A stretch of 64,000 nt of DNA from Archivesica marissinica (lineage: Eukaryota > Mollusca > Bivalvia > Venerida > Vesicomyidae): positions 32,803,500 through 32,867,499 of the forward strand of contig CM026400.1 in NCBI GenBank assembly GCA_014843695.1, in the 5' to 3' direction. Shown piece by piece: positions 1-11,900 of this stretch (within the stretch, counting starts at the first letter, position 1; every line of letters begins with the position of its first letter). The notes beneath the pieces are model-generated. The model saw only the letters and a program-made list of their open reading frames with translations. It was not told the origin of the DNA and did no database searches. A program made the translations under genes and the position numbers.

Positions 1-735
<735 letters not shown>

Positions 736-842
736 ACTCAGCACTAATACTATACGGCCCTCATCATAGAAAGCATATTAATTCATGTTGACATGTAAAG
801 TATGCATGTATATAGTTGATGTGTTAAAACTTAAGACTATCA

Positions 843-890
843 ATCCAAACGGCATGGGTTCGATTCCTGGCGGGAGCACATCGAAATAAG
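843..890 (+). repeat. tRNA-like box B fragment (probable SINE remnant)
   Basis: The segment contains GGGTTCGATTCCTGGCGGG, a good match to an RNA polymerase III internal B box. A 'CCAACAGCTAGCAC' stretch lies about 60 bp downstream and resembles SINE body pieces near 60060 and 62720. No clear A box is visible upstream, so this is more likely a truncated SINE head than a tRNA gene. Confidence 0.45.
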
Positions 891-1080
891 TTCCAATATT
901 TCCAACCATACCAACAGCTAGCACTTTTCCTGGTCCCGCATCCCATTCACAGACGGTTTAAATTATTTGGATATTTGGAATAAAACATACAAAAGACACG
1001 AACATGACCTATGACCACAAATAGTGTTTATACAGAAAATATGAATAGGAGTGCTGTGTTTTTTCTGACCCTAGGTGTTT

Positions 1081-1345
1081 TTTTATTTATTTTTTATTTA
1101 AGTTTATTTAACGTCGCTACCGGTTTCCCATTTCAGCGACGGGCAGTTTACCTAACAACACCTTTCCTGGGCAGGCTCCAGTGGTTAACCAGTACTTGGT
1201 GCACCAACCTCCGTAAGAAACTGCCAACTTTTTCATATAAATGAGACACTCTCTGAGCGGGGCTCGAACCCGTGACCATCAGATATGATAGGTTACAGCG
1301 GTATACAAGTCAGTGACCTTAACCACTCGACCACAGAGGCGGTCC
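1081..1345 (-). mobile_element. tRNA-derived SINE (family B), full length, with target-site duplication
   Basis: Read on the minus strand it begins with GCCTCTGTGGTCGAGTGG (A box) and carries GGGTTCGAGCCCC (B box), a tRNA-Ser/Leu-like type II head with a long variable region. A body follows that is shared with the copies at 15299-15553 and 63059-63327 (TTGGCAGTTTCTTACGGAGG and CTGCCCAGGAAAGGTGTT). It is flanked by 12-bp direct repeats, CCCTAGGTGTTT (1069-1080) and CCCTAGGTATTT (1346-1357), the mark of target-primed insertion. Its 3' end differs from the other two copies: it ends in ACCGGTAGCGACGTTAAATA, a tail also seen at 59340-59385 and 8580-8622. It is not a functional tRNA gene. Confidence 0.85.
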
Positions 1346-1357
1346 CCCTAGGTATTT

Positions 1358-1884
1358 TGGAAATACCAACTATTTATACTTGTTATGCTTGTCAATGACT
1401 GATAGTTTTCTCAGTGAAAAAAAAACTCCATCTTCCACTGTTTTCGAACAGTGAAAGATGGCATTTTCTCTACCACTTGTTGTATTTCGTATTCCTGCGC
1501 GGTTAGATGTACTTTTGTATATTAGTTATTTTCTGACTATCACGAACAGTTAATTATAAAGAAATATATTCTAATGAATTTGTTTTGTCTGTAGTTTTTA
1601 ATTTTGACAGCAAACGGAAACTAAAATAAGAGTTGTGCGGTTGTGTAGTGTAGTGAAATGAGGCTCCCGACAGTGGCAGTTAAAATGAATTAAATTTGAT
1701 AACAACTATTATATTAGCCAACATGATTAGTTTAAACTTTATTTATTAAAGTATACATTTTACAAATAGGTATATATAATATACACAAATTACATAATGT
1801 AAGTATTGGATTGGAAATCATAAAAGAAAAAGAAGATGATTTTGTGTATATTTGTGTATGTTAGAAGTTTATTTCATCTCATGA
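1358..1884. other. AT-rich unique DNA with one hairpin
   Basis: No coding signal is seen here. An imperfect hairpin lies at 1428-1461: CCATCTTCCACTGTT pairs with AACAGTGAAAGATGG around a 4-nt loop, with one mismatch. It is probably the end of a degraded MITE. Confidence 0.6.
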
Positions 1885-1970
1885 TCACCGACGTATGTGT
1901 TTCCACTCGTGGCGTCGTCCTATCGTACAATAATAAACACAAACATCCTGTATATGTTTGCTCAGCTTAC

Positions 1971-2080
1971 CTGTAGGCTGGTAATAGAGGTATGAACCTG
2001 TTCCTTGTTGATAGAAATCGAAACAGTAGTACGCATATAGATATATTTTAAGGGAAGTAGAAAACACCGAATCCTGGGAC
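1971..2080 (-). CDS. Possible internal exon (phase 1-1), product unknown
   Basis: On the minus strand an acceptor TATATATTTCAG precedes 2080 and a donor CAG|GTAAGC follows 1971. The 110-nt interval reads open in one frame as 36 residues, starting SQDSVFSTSLKIYLYAYYCF and ending YLYYQPT. It starts and ends in phase 1, the symmetric class common for extracellular domain modules. It is rich in Tyr and Phe and has a single Cys. If the donor is skipped, the frame runs on to a TGA at 1885 and meets an AATAAA signal about 15 nt later, so it could instead be a last exon. I do not recognise the family; a MAM-like strand is conceivable but not shown. A tandem array begins directly upstream of the acceptor. 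Confidence 0.45.
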
Positions 2081-2082
2081 CT

Positions 2083-2490
2083 GAAATATATAGTTTATCG
2101 TTAAATATATAGTTTATAGTTAAATATATAGTTTATAGTTAAATATATAGTTTATAGTTTTAATATATAGTTTATTGTTAAATATATAGTTTATAGTTAA
2201 ATATATAGTTTATAGTTTTAATATATACGGTTTATAGTTAAATATATAGTTTATAGTTTTAATATATACGGTTTATAGTTAAATATATAGTGTATAGTTT
2301 TAATATATACGGTTTATAGTTAAATATATAGTTCATAGTTAAATATATAGTTTATAGTTTTAATATATAGTTTATTGTTAAATATATAGTTTATAGTTAA
2401 ATATATAGTTTATAGTTTTAATATATAGTTTATTGTTAAATATATAGTTTATTGTTAAATATATAGTTTATAGTTAAATATATATTTCAT
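2083..2490. repeat. AT-rich 18-21 bp tandem array at the edge of a possible intron
   Basis: About 21 copies of TTAAATATATAGTTTATAG and variants (TTTTAATATATACGGTTTATAG) lie in tandem. On the minus strand the unit reads CTATAAACTATATATTTAA. The acceptor of the possible exon at 1971-2080 reads ATAAACTATATATTTCAG, so the unit matches the intron's last bases except for the final AG. Confidence 0.9.
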
Positions 2491-2509
2491 TACACATATT
2501 TTGGAGAGA

Positions 2510-2755
2510 GAAATAGGATTTTTTTAAATACAGATTTATTTTAGCTCGATTGCGAAACAAGTTCTTACAACTTATATTAATCACTCTCGAGACTTCATTC
2601 CTGATGGAATCCATCGCCACGAGGGGCGAGAAGAGACAACGTGGACTTTAAATATCTTGCCTAAGGGAACACTCGTAACGGCTACAGTGGGGCTCGAACT
2701 CCTGACTGTTCGCACCTGGAGCGAACGCGCTACCACTGCGCTATCACGACTTCCA
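2510..2755 (-). mobile_element. tRNA-derived SINE (family C)
   Basis: The minus strand starts GGAAGTCGTGATAGCGCAGT, followed by GGTAGCGCG (A box) and GAGTTCGAGCCCC (B box), a second type of tRNA-like head. The 3' part has TTAATATAAGTTGTAAGAAC and TTGCGAAACAAG / CTTGTTTCGCAATCGAGCTA. That tail recurs in part at 6860-6910 and 63393-63430, which suggests a shared LINE-type tail used by several SINEs. No intact target-site duplication was found by eye. Confidence 0.75.
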
Positions 2756-2756
2756 C

Positions 2757-3502
2757 ACATTATATATGTTTGTATATTATATGTTACCATATATATATAG
2801 GTGTGATATTATGTTGTATATTACATTTTGTTTGTATGTATTTGTATATTATATCATTTATATGTCTTTATATTATATGTTCGCATATTATATCATTTAT
2901 ATGTTGTATTATTTTGTATATTATATATTATATGTTGTATATTATATATTATATGTTTGTATATTATATATTATATGTTGTATATTATATGTTTGTATAT
3001 TATATGTTATATGTTGTATATTCTAGTTCTGTATGATTTATGTTGTATATTATATGTTTGTATATTATATGTTGTATATTATATTTCTGTATGATATATG
3101 TTGTATATTATATGTTTGTATATTATATTTCTGTATGATATATGTTGTATATTATATGTTTGTATATTATATTTCTGTATGATATATGTTGTATATTATA
3201 TGTTTGTATATTATATTTCTGTATGATATATGTTGTATATTATATGTTTGTATATTATATTTCTGTATGATATATGTTGTATATTATATGTTTGTATATT
3301 ATATTTCTGTATGATATATGTTGTATATTATATGTTTGTATATTATATTTCTGTATGATATATGTTGTATATTATATGTTTGTATATTATATTTCTGTAT
3401 GATATATGTTGTATATTATATGTTTGTATATTATATTTCTGTATGATATATGTTGTATATTATATGTTTGTATATTATATTTCTGTATGATATATGTTGT
3501 AT
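2757..3502. repeat. AT-rich tandem array, 44-bp unit, running into gap 1
   Basis: Irregular TGTATATTATAT-type repeats (2757-3100) pass into a regular 44-bp unit. TTTCTGTATGATATATGTTG recurs every 44 bp (for example 3128, 3172) up to the N run. Open frames of Tyr/Ile/Cys across it are repeat artefacts. Confidence 0.95.
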
Positions 3503-4502
3503 NNNNNNNNNNNNNNNNNNNNNNNNNNNNNNNNNNNNNNNNNNNNNNNNNNNNNNNNNNNNNNNNNNNNNNNNNNNNNNNNNNNNNNNNNNNNNNNNNN
3601 NNNNNNNNNNNNNNNNNNNNNNNNNNNNNNNNNNNNNNNNNNNNNNNNNNNNNNNNNNNNNNNNNNNNNNNNNNNNNNNNNNNNNNNNNNNNNNNNNNNN
3701 NNNNNNNNNNNNNNNNNNNNNNNNNNNNNNNNNNNNNNNNNNNNNNNNNNNNNNNNNNNNNNNNNNNNNNNNNNNNNNNNNNNNNNNNNNNNNNNNNNNN
3801 NNNNNNNNNNNNNNNNNNNNNNNNNNNNNNNNNNNNNNNNNNNNNNNNNNNNNNNNNNNNNNNNNNNNNNNNNNNNNNNNNNNNNNNNNNNNNNNNNNNN
3901 NNNNNNNNNNNNNNNNNNNNNNNNNNNNNNNNNNNNNNNNNNNNNNNNNNNNNNNNNNNNNNNNNNNNNNNNNNNNNNNNNNNNNNNNNNNNNNNNNNNN
4001 NNNNNNNNNNNNNNNNNNNNNNNNNNNNNNNNNNNNNNNNNNNNNNNNNNNNNNNNNNNNNNNNNNNNNNNNNNNNNNNNNNNNNNNNNNNNNNNNNNNN
4101 NNNNNNNNNNNNNNNNNNNNNNNNNNNNNNNNNNNNNNNNNNNNNNNNNNNNNNNNNNNNNNNNNNNNNNNNNNNNNNNNNNNNNNNNNNNNNNNNNNNN
4201 NNNNNNNNNNNNNNNNNNNNNNNNNNNNNNNNNNNNNNNNNNNNNNNNNNNNNNNNNNNNNNNNNNNNNNNNNNNNNNNNNNNNNNNNNNNNNNNNNNNN
4301 NNNNNNNNNNNNNNNNNNNNNNNNNNNNNNNNNNNNNNNNNNNNNNNNNNNNNNNNNNNNNNNNNNNNNNNNNNNNNNNNNNNNNNNNNNNNNNNNNNNN
4401 NNNNNNNNNNNNNNNNNNNNNNNNNNNNNNNNNNNNNNNNNNNNNNNNNNNNNNNNNNNNNNNNNNNNNNNNNNNNNNNNNNNNNNNNNNNNNNNNNNNN
4501 NN
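3503..4502. other. Assembly gap 1 (1000 N)
   Basis: Exactly 1000 N, a standard placeholder rather than a measured distance. It separates a 44-bp array from an unrelated 28-bp array, so the true content and size are unknown. Confidence 0.99.
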
Positions 4503-6673
4503 TAATTCCTTAGCTGGTTAAACCCATCTTTAATTCCTTAGCTGGTTAAACCCATCTTTAATTCCTTAGCTGCTTAAACCAATCTTTAATTCCTTAGCTG
4601 GTTAAACCCATCTTTAATTCCTTAGCTGCTTAAACCAATCTTTAATTCCTTAGCTGCTTAAACCCATCTTTAATTCCTTAGCTGCTTAAACCAATCTTTA
4701 ATTACTTAGCTGGTTAAACCCATCTTTAATTCCTTAGCTGCTTAAACCAATCTTTAATTACTTAGCTGGTTAAACCCATCTTTAATTCCTTAGCTGCTTA
4801 AACCCATCTTTAATTCCTTAGCTGCTTAAACCAATCTTTAATTCCTTAGCTGGTTAAACCCATCTTTAATTCCTTAGCTGGTTAAACCCATCTTTAATTC
4901 CTTAGCTGGTTAAACCCATCTTTAATTCCTTAGCTGGTTAAACCCATCTTTAATTCCTTAGCTGGTTAAACCCATCTTTAATTCCTTAGCTGGTTAAACC
5001 CATCTTTAATTCCTTAGCTGGTTAAACCCATCTTTAATTCCTTAGCTGCTTAAACCCATCTTTAATTCCTTAGCTGGTTAAACCCATCTTTAATTCCTTA
5101 GCTGGTTAAACCCATCTTTAATTCCTTAGCTGGTTAAACCCATCTTTAATTCCTTAGCTGGTTAAACCCATCTTTAATTCCTTAGCTGGTTAAACCCATC
5201 TTTAATTCCTTAGCTGGTTAAACCCATCTTTAATTCTTAGCTGGTTAAACCCATCTTTAATTCCTTAGCTGGTTAACCAATCTTTAATTACTTAGCTGGT
5301 TAAACCCATCTTTAATTCCTTAGCTGGTTAAACCCATCTTTAATTCTTAGCTGGTTAAACCCATCTTTAATTCCTTAGCTGCTTAAACCCATCTTTAATT
5401 CCTTAGCTGGTAAACCCATCTTTAATTCCTTAGCTGGTTAAACCCATCTTTAATTCCTTAGCTGGTTAAACCCATCTTTAATTCCTTAGCTGGTTAAACC
5501 CATCTTTAATTCCTTAGCTGGTTAAACCCATCTTTAATTCCTTAGCTGGTTAAACCCATCTTTAATTCTGTAGCTGGTTAAACCCATCTTTAATTCTTTA
5601 GCTGGTTAAACCAATCTTTAATTACTTAGCTGGTTAAACCCATCTTTAATTCCTTAGCTGGTTAAACCCATCTTTAATTCCTTAGCTGGTTAAACCCATC
5701 TTTAATTCCTTAGCTGCTTAAACCCATCTTTAATTCCTTAGCTGGTTAAACCCATCTTTAATTCCTTAGCTGGTTAAACCCATCTTTAATTCCTTAGCTG
5801 GTTAAACCCATCTTTAATTACTTAGCTGGTTAAACCCATCTTTAATTCCTTAGCTGGTTAAACCCATCTTTAATTCCTTAGCTGGTTAAACCCATCTTTA
5901 ATTCCTTAGCTGGTTAAACCCATCTTTAATTCCTTAGCTGGTTAAACCCATCTTTAATTCCTTAGCTGGTTAAACCCATCTTTAATTCCTTAGCTGGTTA
6001 AACCCATCTTTAATTCCTTAGCTGGTTAAACCCATCTTTAATTCCTTAGCTGGTTAAACCCATCTTTAATTCCTTAGCTGGTTAAACCCATCTTTAATTC
6101 CTTAGCTGGTTAAACCCATCTTTAATTCCTTAGCTGGTTAAACCCATCTTTAATTCCTTAGCTGGTTAAACCCATCTTTAATTCCTTAGCTGGTTAAACC
6201 CATCTTTAATTCCTTAGCTGGTTAAACCCATCTTTAATTCCTTAGCTGGTTAAACCCATCTTTAATTCCTTAGCTGGTTAAACCCATCTTTAATTCCTTA
6301 GCTGGTTAAACCCATCTTTAATTCCTTAGCTGGTTAAACCCATCTTTAATTCCTTAGCTGGTTAAACCCATCTTTAATTCCTTAGCTGGTTAAACCCATC
6401 TTTAATTCCTTAGCTGGTTAAACCCATCTTTAATTCCTTAGCTGGTTAAACCCATCTTTAATTCCTTAGCTGGTTAAACCCATCTTTAATTCCTTAGCTG
6501 GTTAAACCCATCTTTAATTCATTAGCTGGTTAAACCCATCTTTAATTCCTTAGCTGGTTAAACTCATCTTTAATTCCTTAGCTGGTTAAACCCATCTTTA
6601 ATTCCTTAGCTGGTTAAACCCATCTTTAATTCCTTAGCTGGTTAAACCCATCTTTAATTCCTTAGCTGGTTAA
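4503..6673. repeat. 28-bp minisatellite
   Basis: About 77 tandem copies of a 28-bp unit with core TTCCTTAGCTGGTTAAACCC. Copies are very similar between about 5840 and 6660. Variants (GCTGCTTAAACC, AATTACTTAG) cluster near the gap. Two or three copies lack one base. The unit has stops in several frames, so it has no coding potential. Confidence 0.98.
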
Positions 6674-7276
6674 TCATGTCTTTTATCCTTAGATGTTTTA
6701 CTTATGTCTTCAGTGTAACATATGGTTCACATACATACATATGGTTCACATACATACATATGGTTCACATACATACATATGGTTCACAGGCACAATACAT
6801 ATAGTATGGTGGTCGCCAGATCCTCCCACACGAATGACCACATCTACCCTTTCAGAGAGTGATTAATATAAGTTGTTAAAACTTTCTTCGCAATCGTTGT
6901 AAAATAGATAAAAGTTTAAATTAAAAATTAAGATATATAGTAAGTAATGTTTACAGTAAATTTTACTTACTAGTACTATATGACCATAGGGCAAAAAACA
7001 AATTTGTTTCTTGTGCCTGTGATATGGTTGTAGGACATTAGAATATAAGCTAATGTCATTTGTTAATGTGATTCTATGTTAATTAAGCCTCTTGTATTAT
7101 GTATCTCTTGCAATTAAATTATCGTACAATCGGCGAACATACGTCACAGCATTATGACATCACCGGTTTATCTGACAGATGTAAGAACTTGTTTTACTAA
7201 CAAATTTTGTATAAACCAATTAACATATGTACGTAAAACATTGCATTATTTGGTGCATACCGTTAATATGTTAGGT
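6674..7276. other. AT-rich spacer with short repeats and a SINE-tail fragment
   Basis: 6717-6790 has four copies of a 19-bp unit, CATACATACATATGGTTCA. 6850-6910 carries GTGATTAATATAAGTTGTTA and TTCGCAATCG, which match the tail of the SINE at 2510-2755. No gene is seen in the rest. Confidence 0.6.
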
Positions 7277-7525
7277 TTAACCTAAAGTTATGGTTTAATA
7301 AAGTCAGAGCGTGTGCAAAACAACATAGATCCAGACCAGCCACGGTATAGCGCCGCGTCTGGTCATGATCTATGTTGTTTGCTATTCGGACACGTGCTTC
7401 AGTTCCACTGTCTGAAGAGCAATCCGCATATAGTCTTGATCAGATGGAACATTCTGTTCTGTCTGATCGTGTTCTCTGCTTTTTTCAAAGTCGCTTTCAT
7501 GCGACATTGACAGTGAAAGAGTTAA
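7277..7525. mobile_element. piggyBac-like hairpin MITE, copy 1 (diverged)
   Basis: It contains two nested palindromes. The first is AACAACATAGATCCAGACCA at 7320 paired with its complement ending at 7380 around a GC-rich loop. The second, weaker one is at about 7425-7475. A TTAA lies at each end (7277-7280 or 7295-7298, and 7522-7525). The layout matches the better preserved copies at 18199-18415, 19071-19314 and 23559-23807. It sits just upstream of the splice acceptor of the exon at 7560, hence probably inside an intron. Confidence 0.7.
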
Positions 7526-7559
7526 AGTGAATACATACTTTTGTACACACCTTTTACAG

Positions 7560-7738
7560 GCGGACTTCCACCAGAAACTGTGAAAAGATACTCTGGTGGG
7601 AAAAAGAAATCAAAAGGAAAAGGCAATGACGAATCAGCCAATCAGGATGAAGATACATCTGACAAAGAGCCAATCAAAATTCTTCTTTCATTTAAAAGAT
7701 ACATTTATGACCCAGAAAAGAAAATGAAACAGACTTGA
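7560..7738 (+). CDS. Probable last exon of an unrecognised lysine-rich protein
   Basis: A pyrimidine-rich acceptor, ACACACCTTTTACAG, ends at 7559. The frame that follows is open for 58 complete codons after a 2-nt split codon, to a TGA at 7736-7738. The peptide begins GLPPETVKRYSG, has a basic stretch (GKKKSKGKG), an acidic stretch (NQDEDTSDKE), and ends ILLSFKRYIYDPEKKMKQT. There is no in-frame ATG near the start, so this is an exon and not a whole gene. Codon use and composition look like coding DNA, unlike the surrounding repeats. I do not recognise the family. Earlier exons would lie to the left, past the MITE and possibly past gap 1. Confidence 0.6.
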
Positions 7739-8950
7739 CCATTGGTCCAGTCATGAAGGAAGTTATGTGCTTAGTCTGTTGTCTTTGTATTTTATAGTAT
7801 AATACATATGTTACTATATATAGGCGCTATAAGTTTTTGGACTACTAGTGTTGGAACTACTCACTAATATATATTATTTAGGCGTCTAAATTCAGCAGTC
7901 TTCCTGCCAGAGATTCCAACACTCGTTCAGAAGTGATGACGTCAAAGATAACCATTTGCGTCTCGTGATTTGATTCAGAGGATTGCTGGTAATTGGCCCT
8001 CATATGGGGGTGTTTACTTTATAATGCCCTGGAAAGGGCTATTATCGCCAAGAATACCATAGATTTTGTTACTATTTATAGTATTTTGTTACTATTTATA
8101 GTAACATATTTAATATATGCGACGTGCATACCAGTAGTGTAATCACTAAAGCATTTAGATTTTGTTACTATTTATAGTATTTTCTTACTATTTATAGTAA
8201 CATATTTAATATATGCGACGTGCATACCAATAATGTAATCACTAAAGCATTTAGATTTTGTTACTATTTATAGTATTTTGTTACTATTTATAGTAACATA
8301 TGTATTATAAATATGTATCACCATAGTGTCGTGGTGTATATGTACTTTTCGTGGGGATCAGATCAGAGCTGTTGCCCTTTAAAAAACACAAATCTGTCTG
8401 TTTAGCTTGTCTGGCGTGAGATATTAATTCATCGAATTTGCTTGTTTTCTTACATATCTTGCTTAGAATATGGGTATATTATGAAAAGGGGCTGGTGAAG
8501 GGGCTAAACCAGTTCTACTGGGTTATTTGCAAGAAAATGCGAAAATTGGCTAATAATAAATTCATTTGGTGTCGCTCATATAGGCAACCGGTAGCGACGA
8601 TAAATAAACGTAAAACACACACAGACAATGAAGGCGGATGACTCAATTATGTGTAACATAATTGTCTGGTGCGGCATTATATTAACTCTGCATGCTGGGT
8701 AAAATAAAGGCTATAAATAGTTCAAATAGTTGTAGCAGACGACAATTCATTAATCTCGTGGAATTTCATTATAATTGTGTCGTTGCTAAATTGCATGATA
8801 TATTTAACTGTTATTTAAACATGCAAGGAGTTAACTTGAAATTGTATACACATGTACCTCAATAAAGTAATGGCTCATCATATGAGGTTGTGGTCTGTTG
8901 TTTATTAATAAACAAGAATTTAAAATGTATCTTATTATTGGATTTTGTTA
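7739..8950. other. Sequence downstream of the exon, with a 96-bp repeat and a SINE-tail fragment
   Basis: 8062-8304 holds 2.5 copies of a 96-bp unit built from TTTGTTACTATTTATAGTA and GCGACGTGCATACCA. 8580-8622 (GCAACCGGTAGCGACGATAA and following) matches the 3' tail of SINE copies at 1081 and 59340. CAATAAAG at 8860 is a possible polyadenylation signal. Nothing else is recognised. Confidence 0.6.
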
Positions 8951-11900
8951 CCTCGACTACAGCTTGTCCCATCTAAAGCTTGCGGACCTCGGCTACAGCT
9001 TGTCCCATCTAAAGCTTGTCCCATCTAAAGCTTGTCCCATCTAAAGCTTGTCCCATCTAAAGCTCGACGACCTCGACTACAGCTTGTCCCATCTAAAGCT
9101 CGACGACCTCGACTACAGCTTGTCCCATCTAAAGCTCGACGACCTCGACTACAGCTTGTCCCATCTAAAGCTCGACGACCTCGACTACAGCTTGTCCCAT
9201 CTAAAGCTCGACTACAGCTTGTCCCATCTAAAGCTCGACGACCTCGACTACAGCTTGTCCCATCTAAAGCTCGACGACCTCGACTACAGCTTGTCCCATC
9301 TAAAGCTCGCCGACCTCGACTACAGCTTGTCCCATCTAAAGCTCGCCGACCTCGACTACAGCTTGTCCCATCTAAAGCTCGACGACCTCGACTACAGCTT
9401 GTCCCATCTAAAGCTCGCCGACCTCGACTACAGCTTGTCCCATCTAAAGCTCGACGACCTCGACTACAGCTTGTCCCATCTAAAGCTCGACGACCTCGAC
9501 TACAGCTTGTCCCATCTAAAGCTCGACTACAGCTTGTTCCATCTAAAGCTTGCCGACCTCGACTACAGCTTGTCCCATCTAAAGCTTGTCCCATCTAAAG
9601 CTTGTCCCATCTAAAGCTTGTCACATCTAAAGCTTGTCCCATCTAAAGCTTGTCCCATCTAAAGCTCGACTACAGCTTGTCCCATCTAAAGCTCGACGAC
9701 CTCGACTACAGCTTGTCCCATCTAAAGCTCGACGACCTCGACTACAGCTTGTCCCATCTAAAGCTCGACGACCTCGACTACAGCTTGTCCCATCTAAAGC
9801 TCGACTACAGCTTGTCCCATCTAAAGCTCGACGACCTCGACTACAGCTTGTCCCATCTAAAGCTCGACTACAGCTTGTCCCATCTAAAGCTCGCCAACCT
9901 CGACTAAAGCTTGTCCCATCTAAAGCTTGCATACCTCGACTACAGCTTGTCCCATCTAAAGCTTGCATACCTCGACTACAGCTTGTCCCATCTAAAGCTT
10001 GCATACCTCGACTACAGCTTGTCCCATCTAAAGCTTGCATACCTCGACTACAGCTTGTCCCATCTAAAGCTTGCATACCTCGACTACAGCTTGTCCCATC
10101 TAAAGCTTGCATACCTCGACTACAGCTTGTCCCATCTAAAGCTCGACGACCTCGACTACAGCTTGTCCCATCTAAAGCTTGCATACCTCGACTACAGCTT
10201 GTCCCATCTAAAGCTTGCAGACCTCGACTACAGCTTGTCCCATCACTCAACCTCGACTACTTGTCCCATCTAAAGCTCGCCGACCTCGACTACAGCTTGT
10301 CCCATCACTCCGACCTCGACTAACCCACACCTCGACTACAGCTTGTCCCATCTAAAGCTCGACTACAGCTTGTCCCATCTAAAGCTCGCCGACCTCGACT
10401 ACAGCTTGTCCCATCTAAAGCTCGACGACCTCGACTACAGCTTGTCCCATCTAAAGCTCGACGACCTCGACGACAGCTTGTCCCATCTAAAGCTCGCGAC
10501 CTCGACTACAGCTTGTCCCATCTAAAGCTCGCCGACCTCGACTAGAGCTTGTCCCATCTAAAGCTCGACGACCTCGACTACAGCTTGTCCCATCTAAAGC
10601 TCGACGACCTCGACTACAGCTTGTCCCATCTAAAGCTCGACGACCTCGACTACAGCTTGTCCCATCTAAAGCTCGACTACAGCTTGTCCCATCTAAAGCT
10701 CGACGACCTCGACTATAGCTTGTCCCATCTAAAGCTCGACGACCTCGACTACAGCTTGTCCCATCTAAAGCTCGCCAACCTCGACTAAAGCTTGTCCCAT
10801 CTAAAGCTTGCATACCTCGACTACAGCTTGTCCCACCTAAAGCTTGCATACCTCGACTACAGCTTGTCCCATCTAAAGCTTGCATACCTCGACTACAGCT
10901 TGTCCCATCTAAAGCTTGCATACCTCGACTACAGCTTGTCCCATCTAAAGCTTGCAGACCTCGACTACAGCTTGTCCCATCTAAAGCTTGCATACCTCAA
11001 CTACAGCTTGTCCCATCTAAAGCTTGCATACCTCGACTACAGCTTGTCCCATCTAAAGCTTGCAGACCTCGACTACAGCTTGTCCCATCTAAAGCTCGAC
11101 GACCTCGACTACAGCGTGTCCCATCTAAAGCTCGCCAATCTCGACTACAGCTTGTCCCATCTAAAGGTTGCATACCTCGACTACAGCTTGTCCCATCTAA
11201 AGCTTGCAGACCTCGACTACAGCTTGTCCCATCTAAAGCTTGCATACCTCGACTACAGCTTGTCCCATCTAAAGCTTGCATACCTCGACTACAGCTTGTC
11301 CCATCTAAAGCTTGCATACCTCGACTACAGCTTGTCCCATCTAAAGCTTGCATACCTCGACTACAGCTTGTCCCATCTAAAGCTCGCCAACCTCGACTAA
11401 AGCTTGTCCCATCTAAAGCTCGCCAACCTCGACTACAGCTTGTCCCATCTAAAGCTTGCATACCTCGACTACAGCTTGTCCCATCTAAAGCTTGCAGACC
11501 TCGACTACAGCTTGTCCCATCTAAAGCTCGACGACCTCGACTACAGCGTGTCCCATCTAAAGCTCGCCAATCTCGACTACAGCTTGTCCCATCTAAAGGT
11601 TGCATACCTCGACTACAGCTTGTCCCATCTAAAGCTTGCAGACCTCGACTACAGCTTGTCCCATCTAAAGCTTGCATACCTCGACTACAGCTTGTCCCAT
11701 CTAAAGCTTGCATACCTCGACTACAGCTTGTCCCATCTAAAGCTTGCATACCTCGACTACAGCTTGTCCCATCTAAAGCTTGCATACCTCGACTACAGCT
11801 TGTCCCATCTAAAGCTCGACGACCTCGACTACAGCTTGTCCCATCTAAAGCTTGCATACCTCGACTACAGCATGTCCCATCTAAAGCTCGACGACCTCGA

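Noticed and set aside
4503..6673. 28-bp array as a splice-border repeat (TTCCTTAG acceptor-like)
   Set aside because: No adjacent exon matches the unit; the resemblance to an acceptor is short and expected by chance.
8438..8641. 67-codon plus-strand frame
   Set aside because: Its 3' part is a SINE tail fragment (8580-8622); no coding bias or splice signals.
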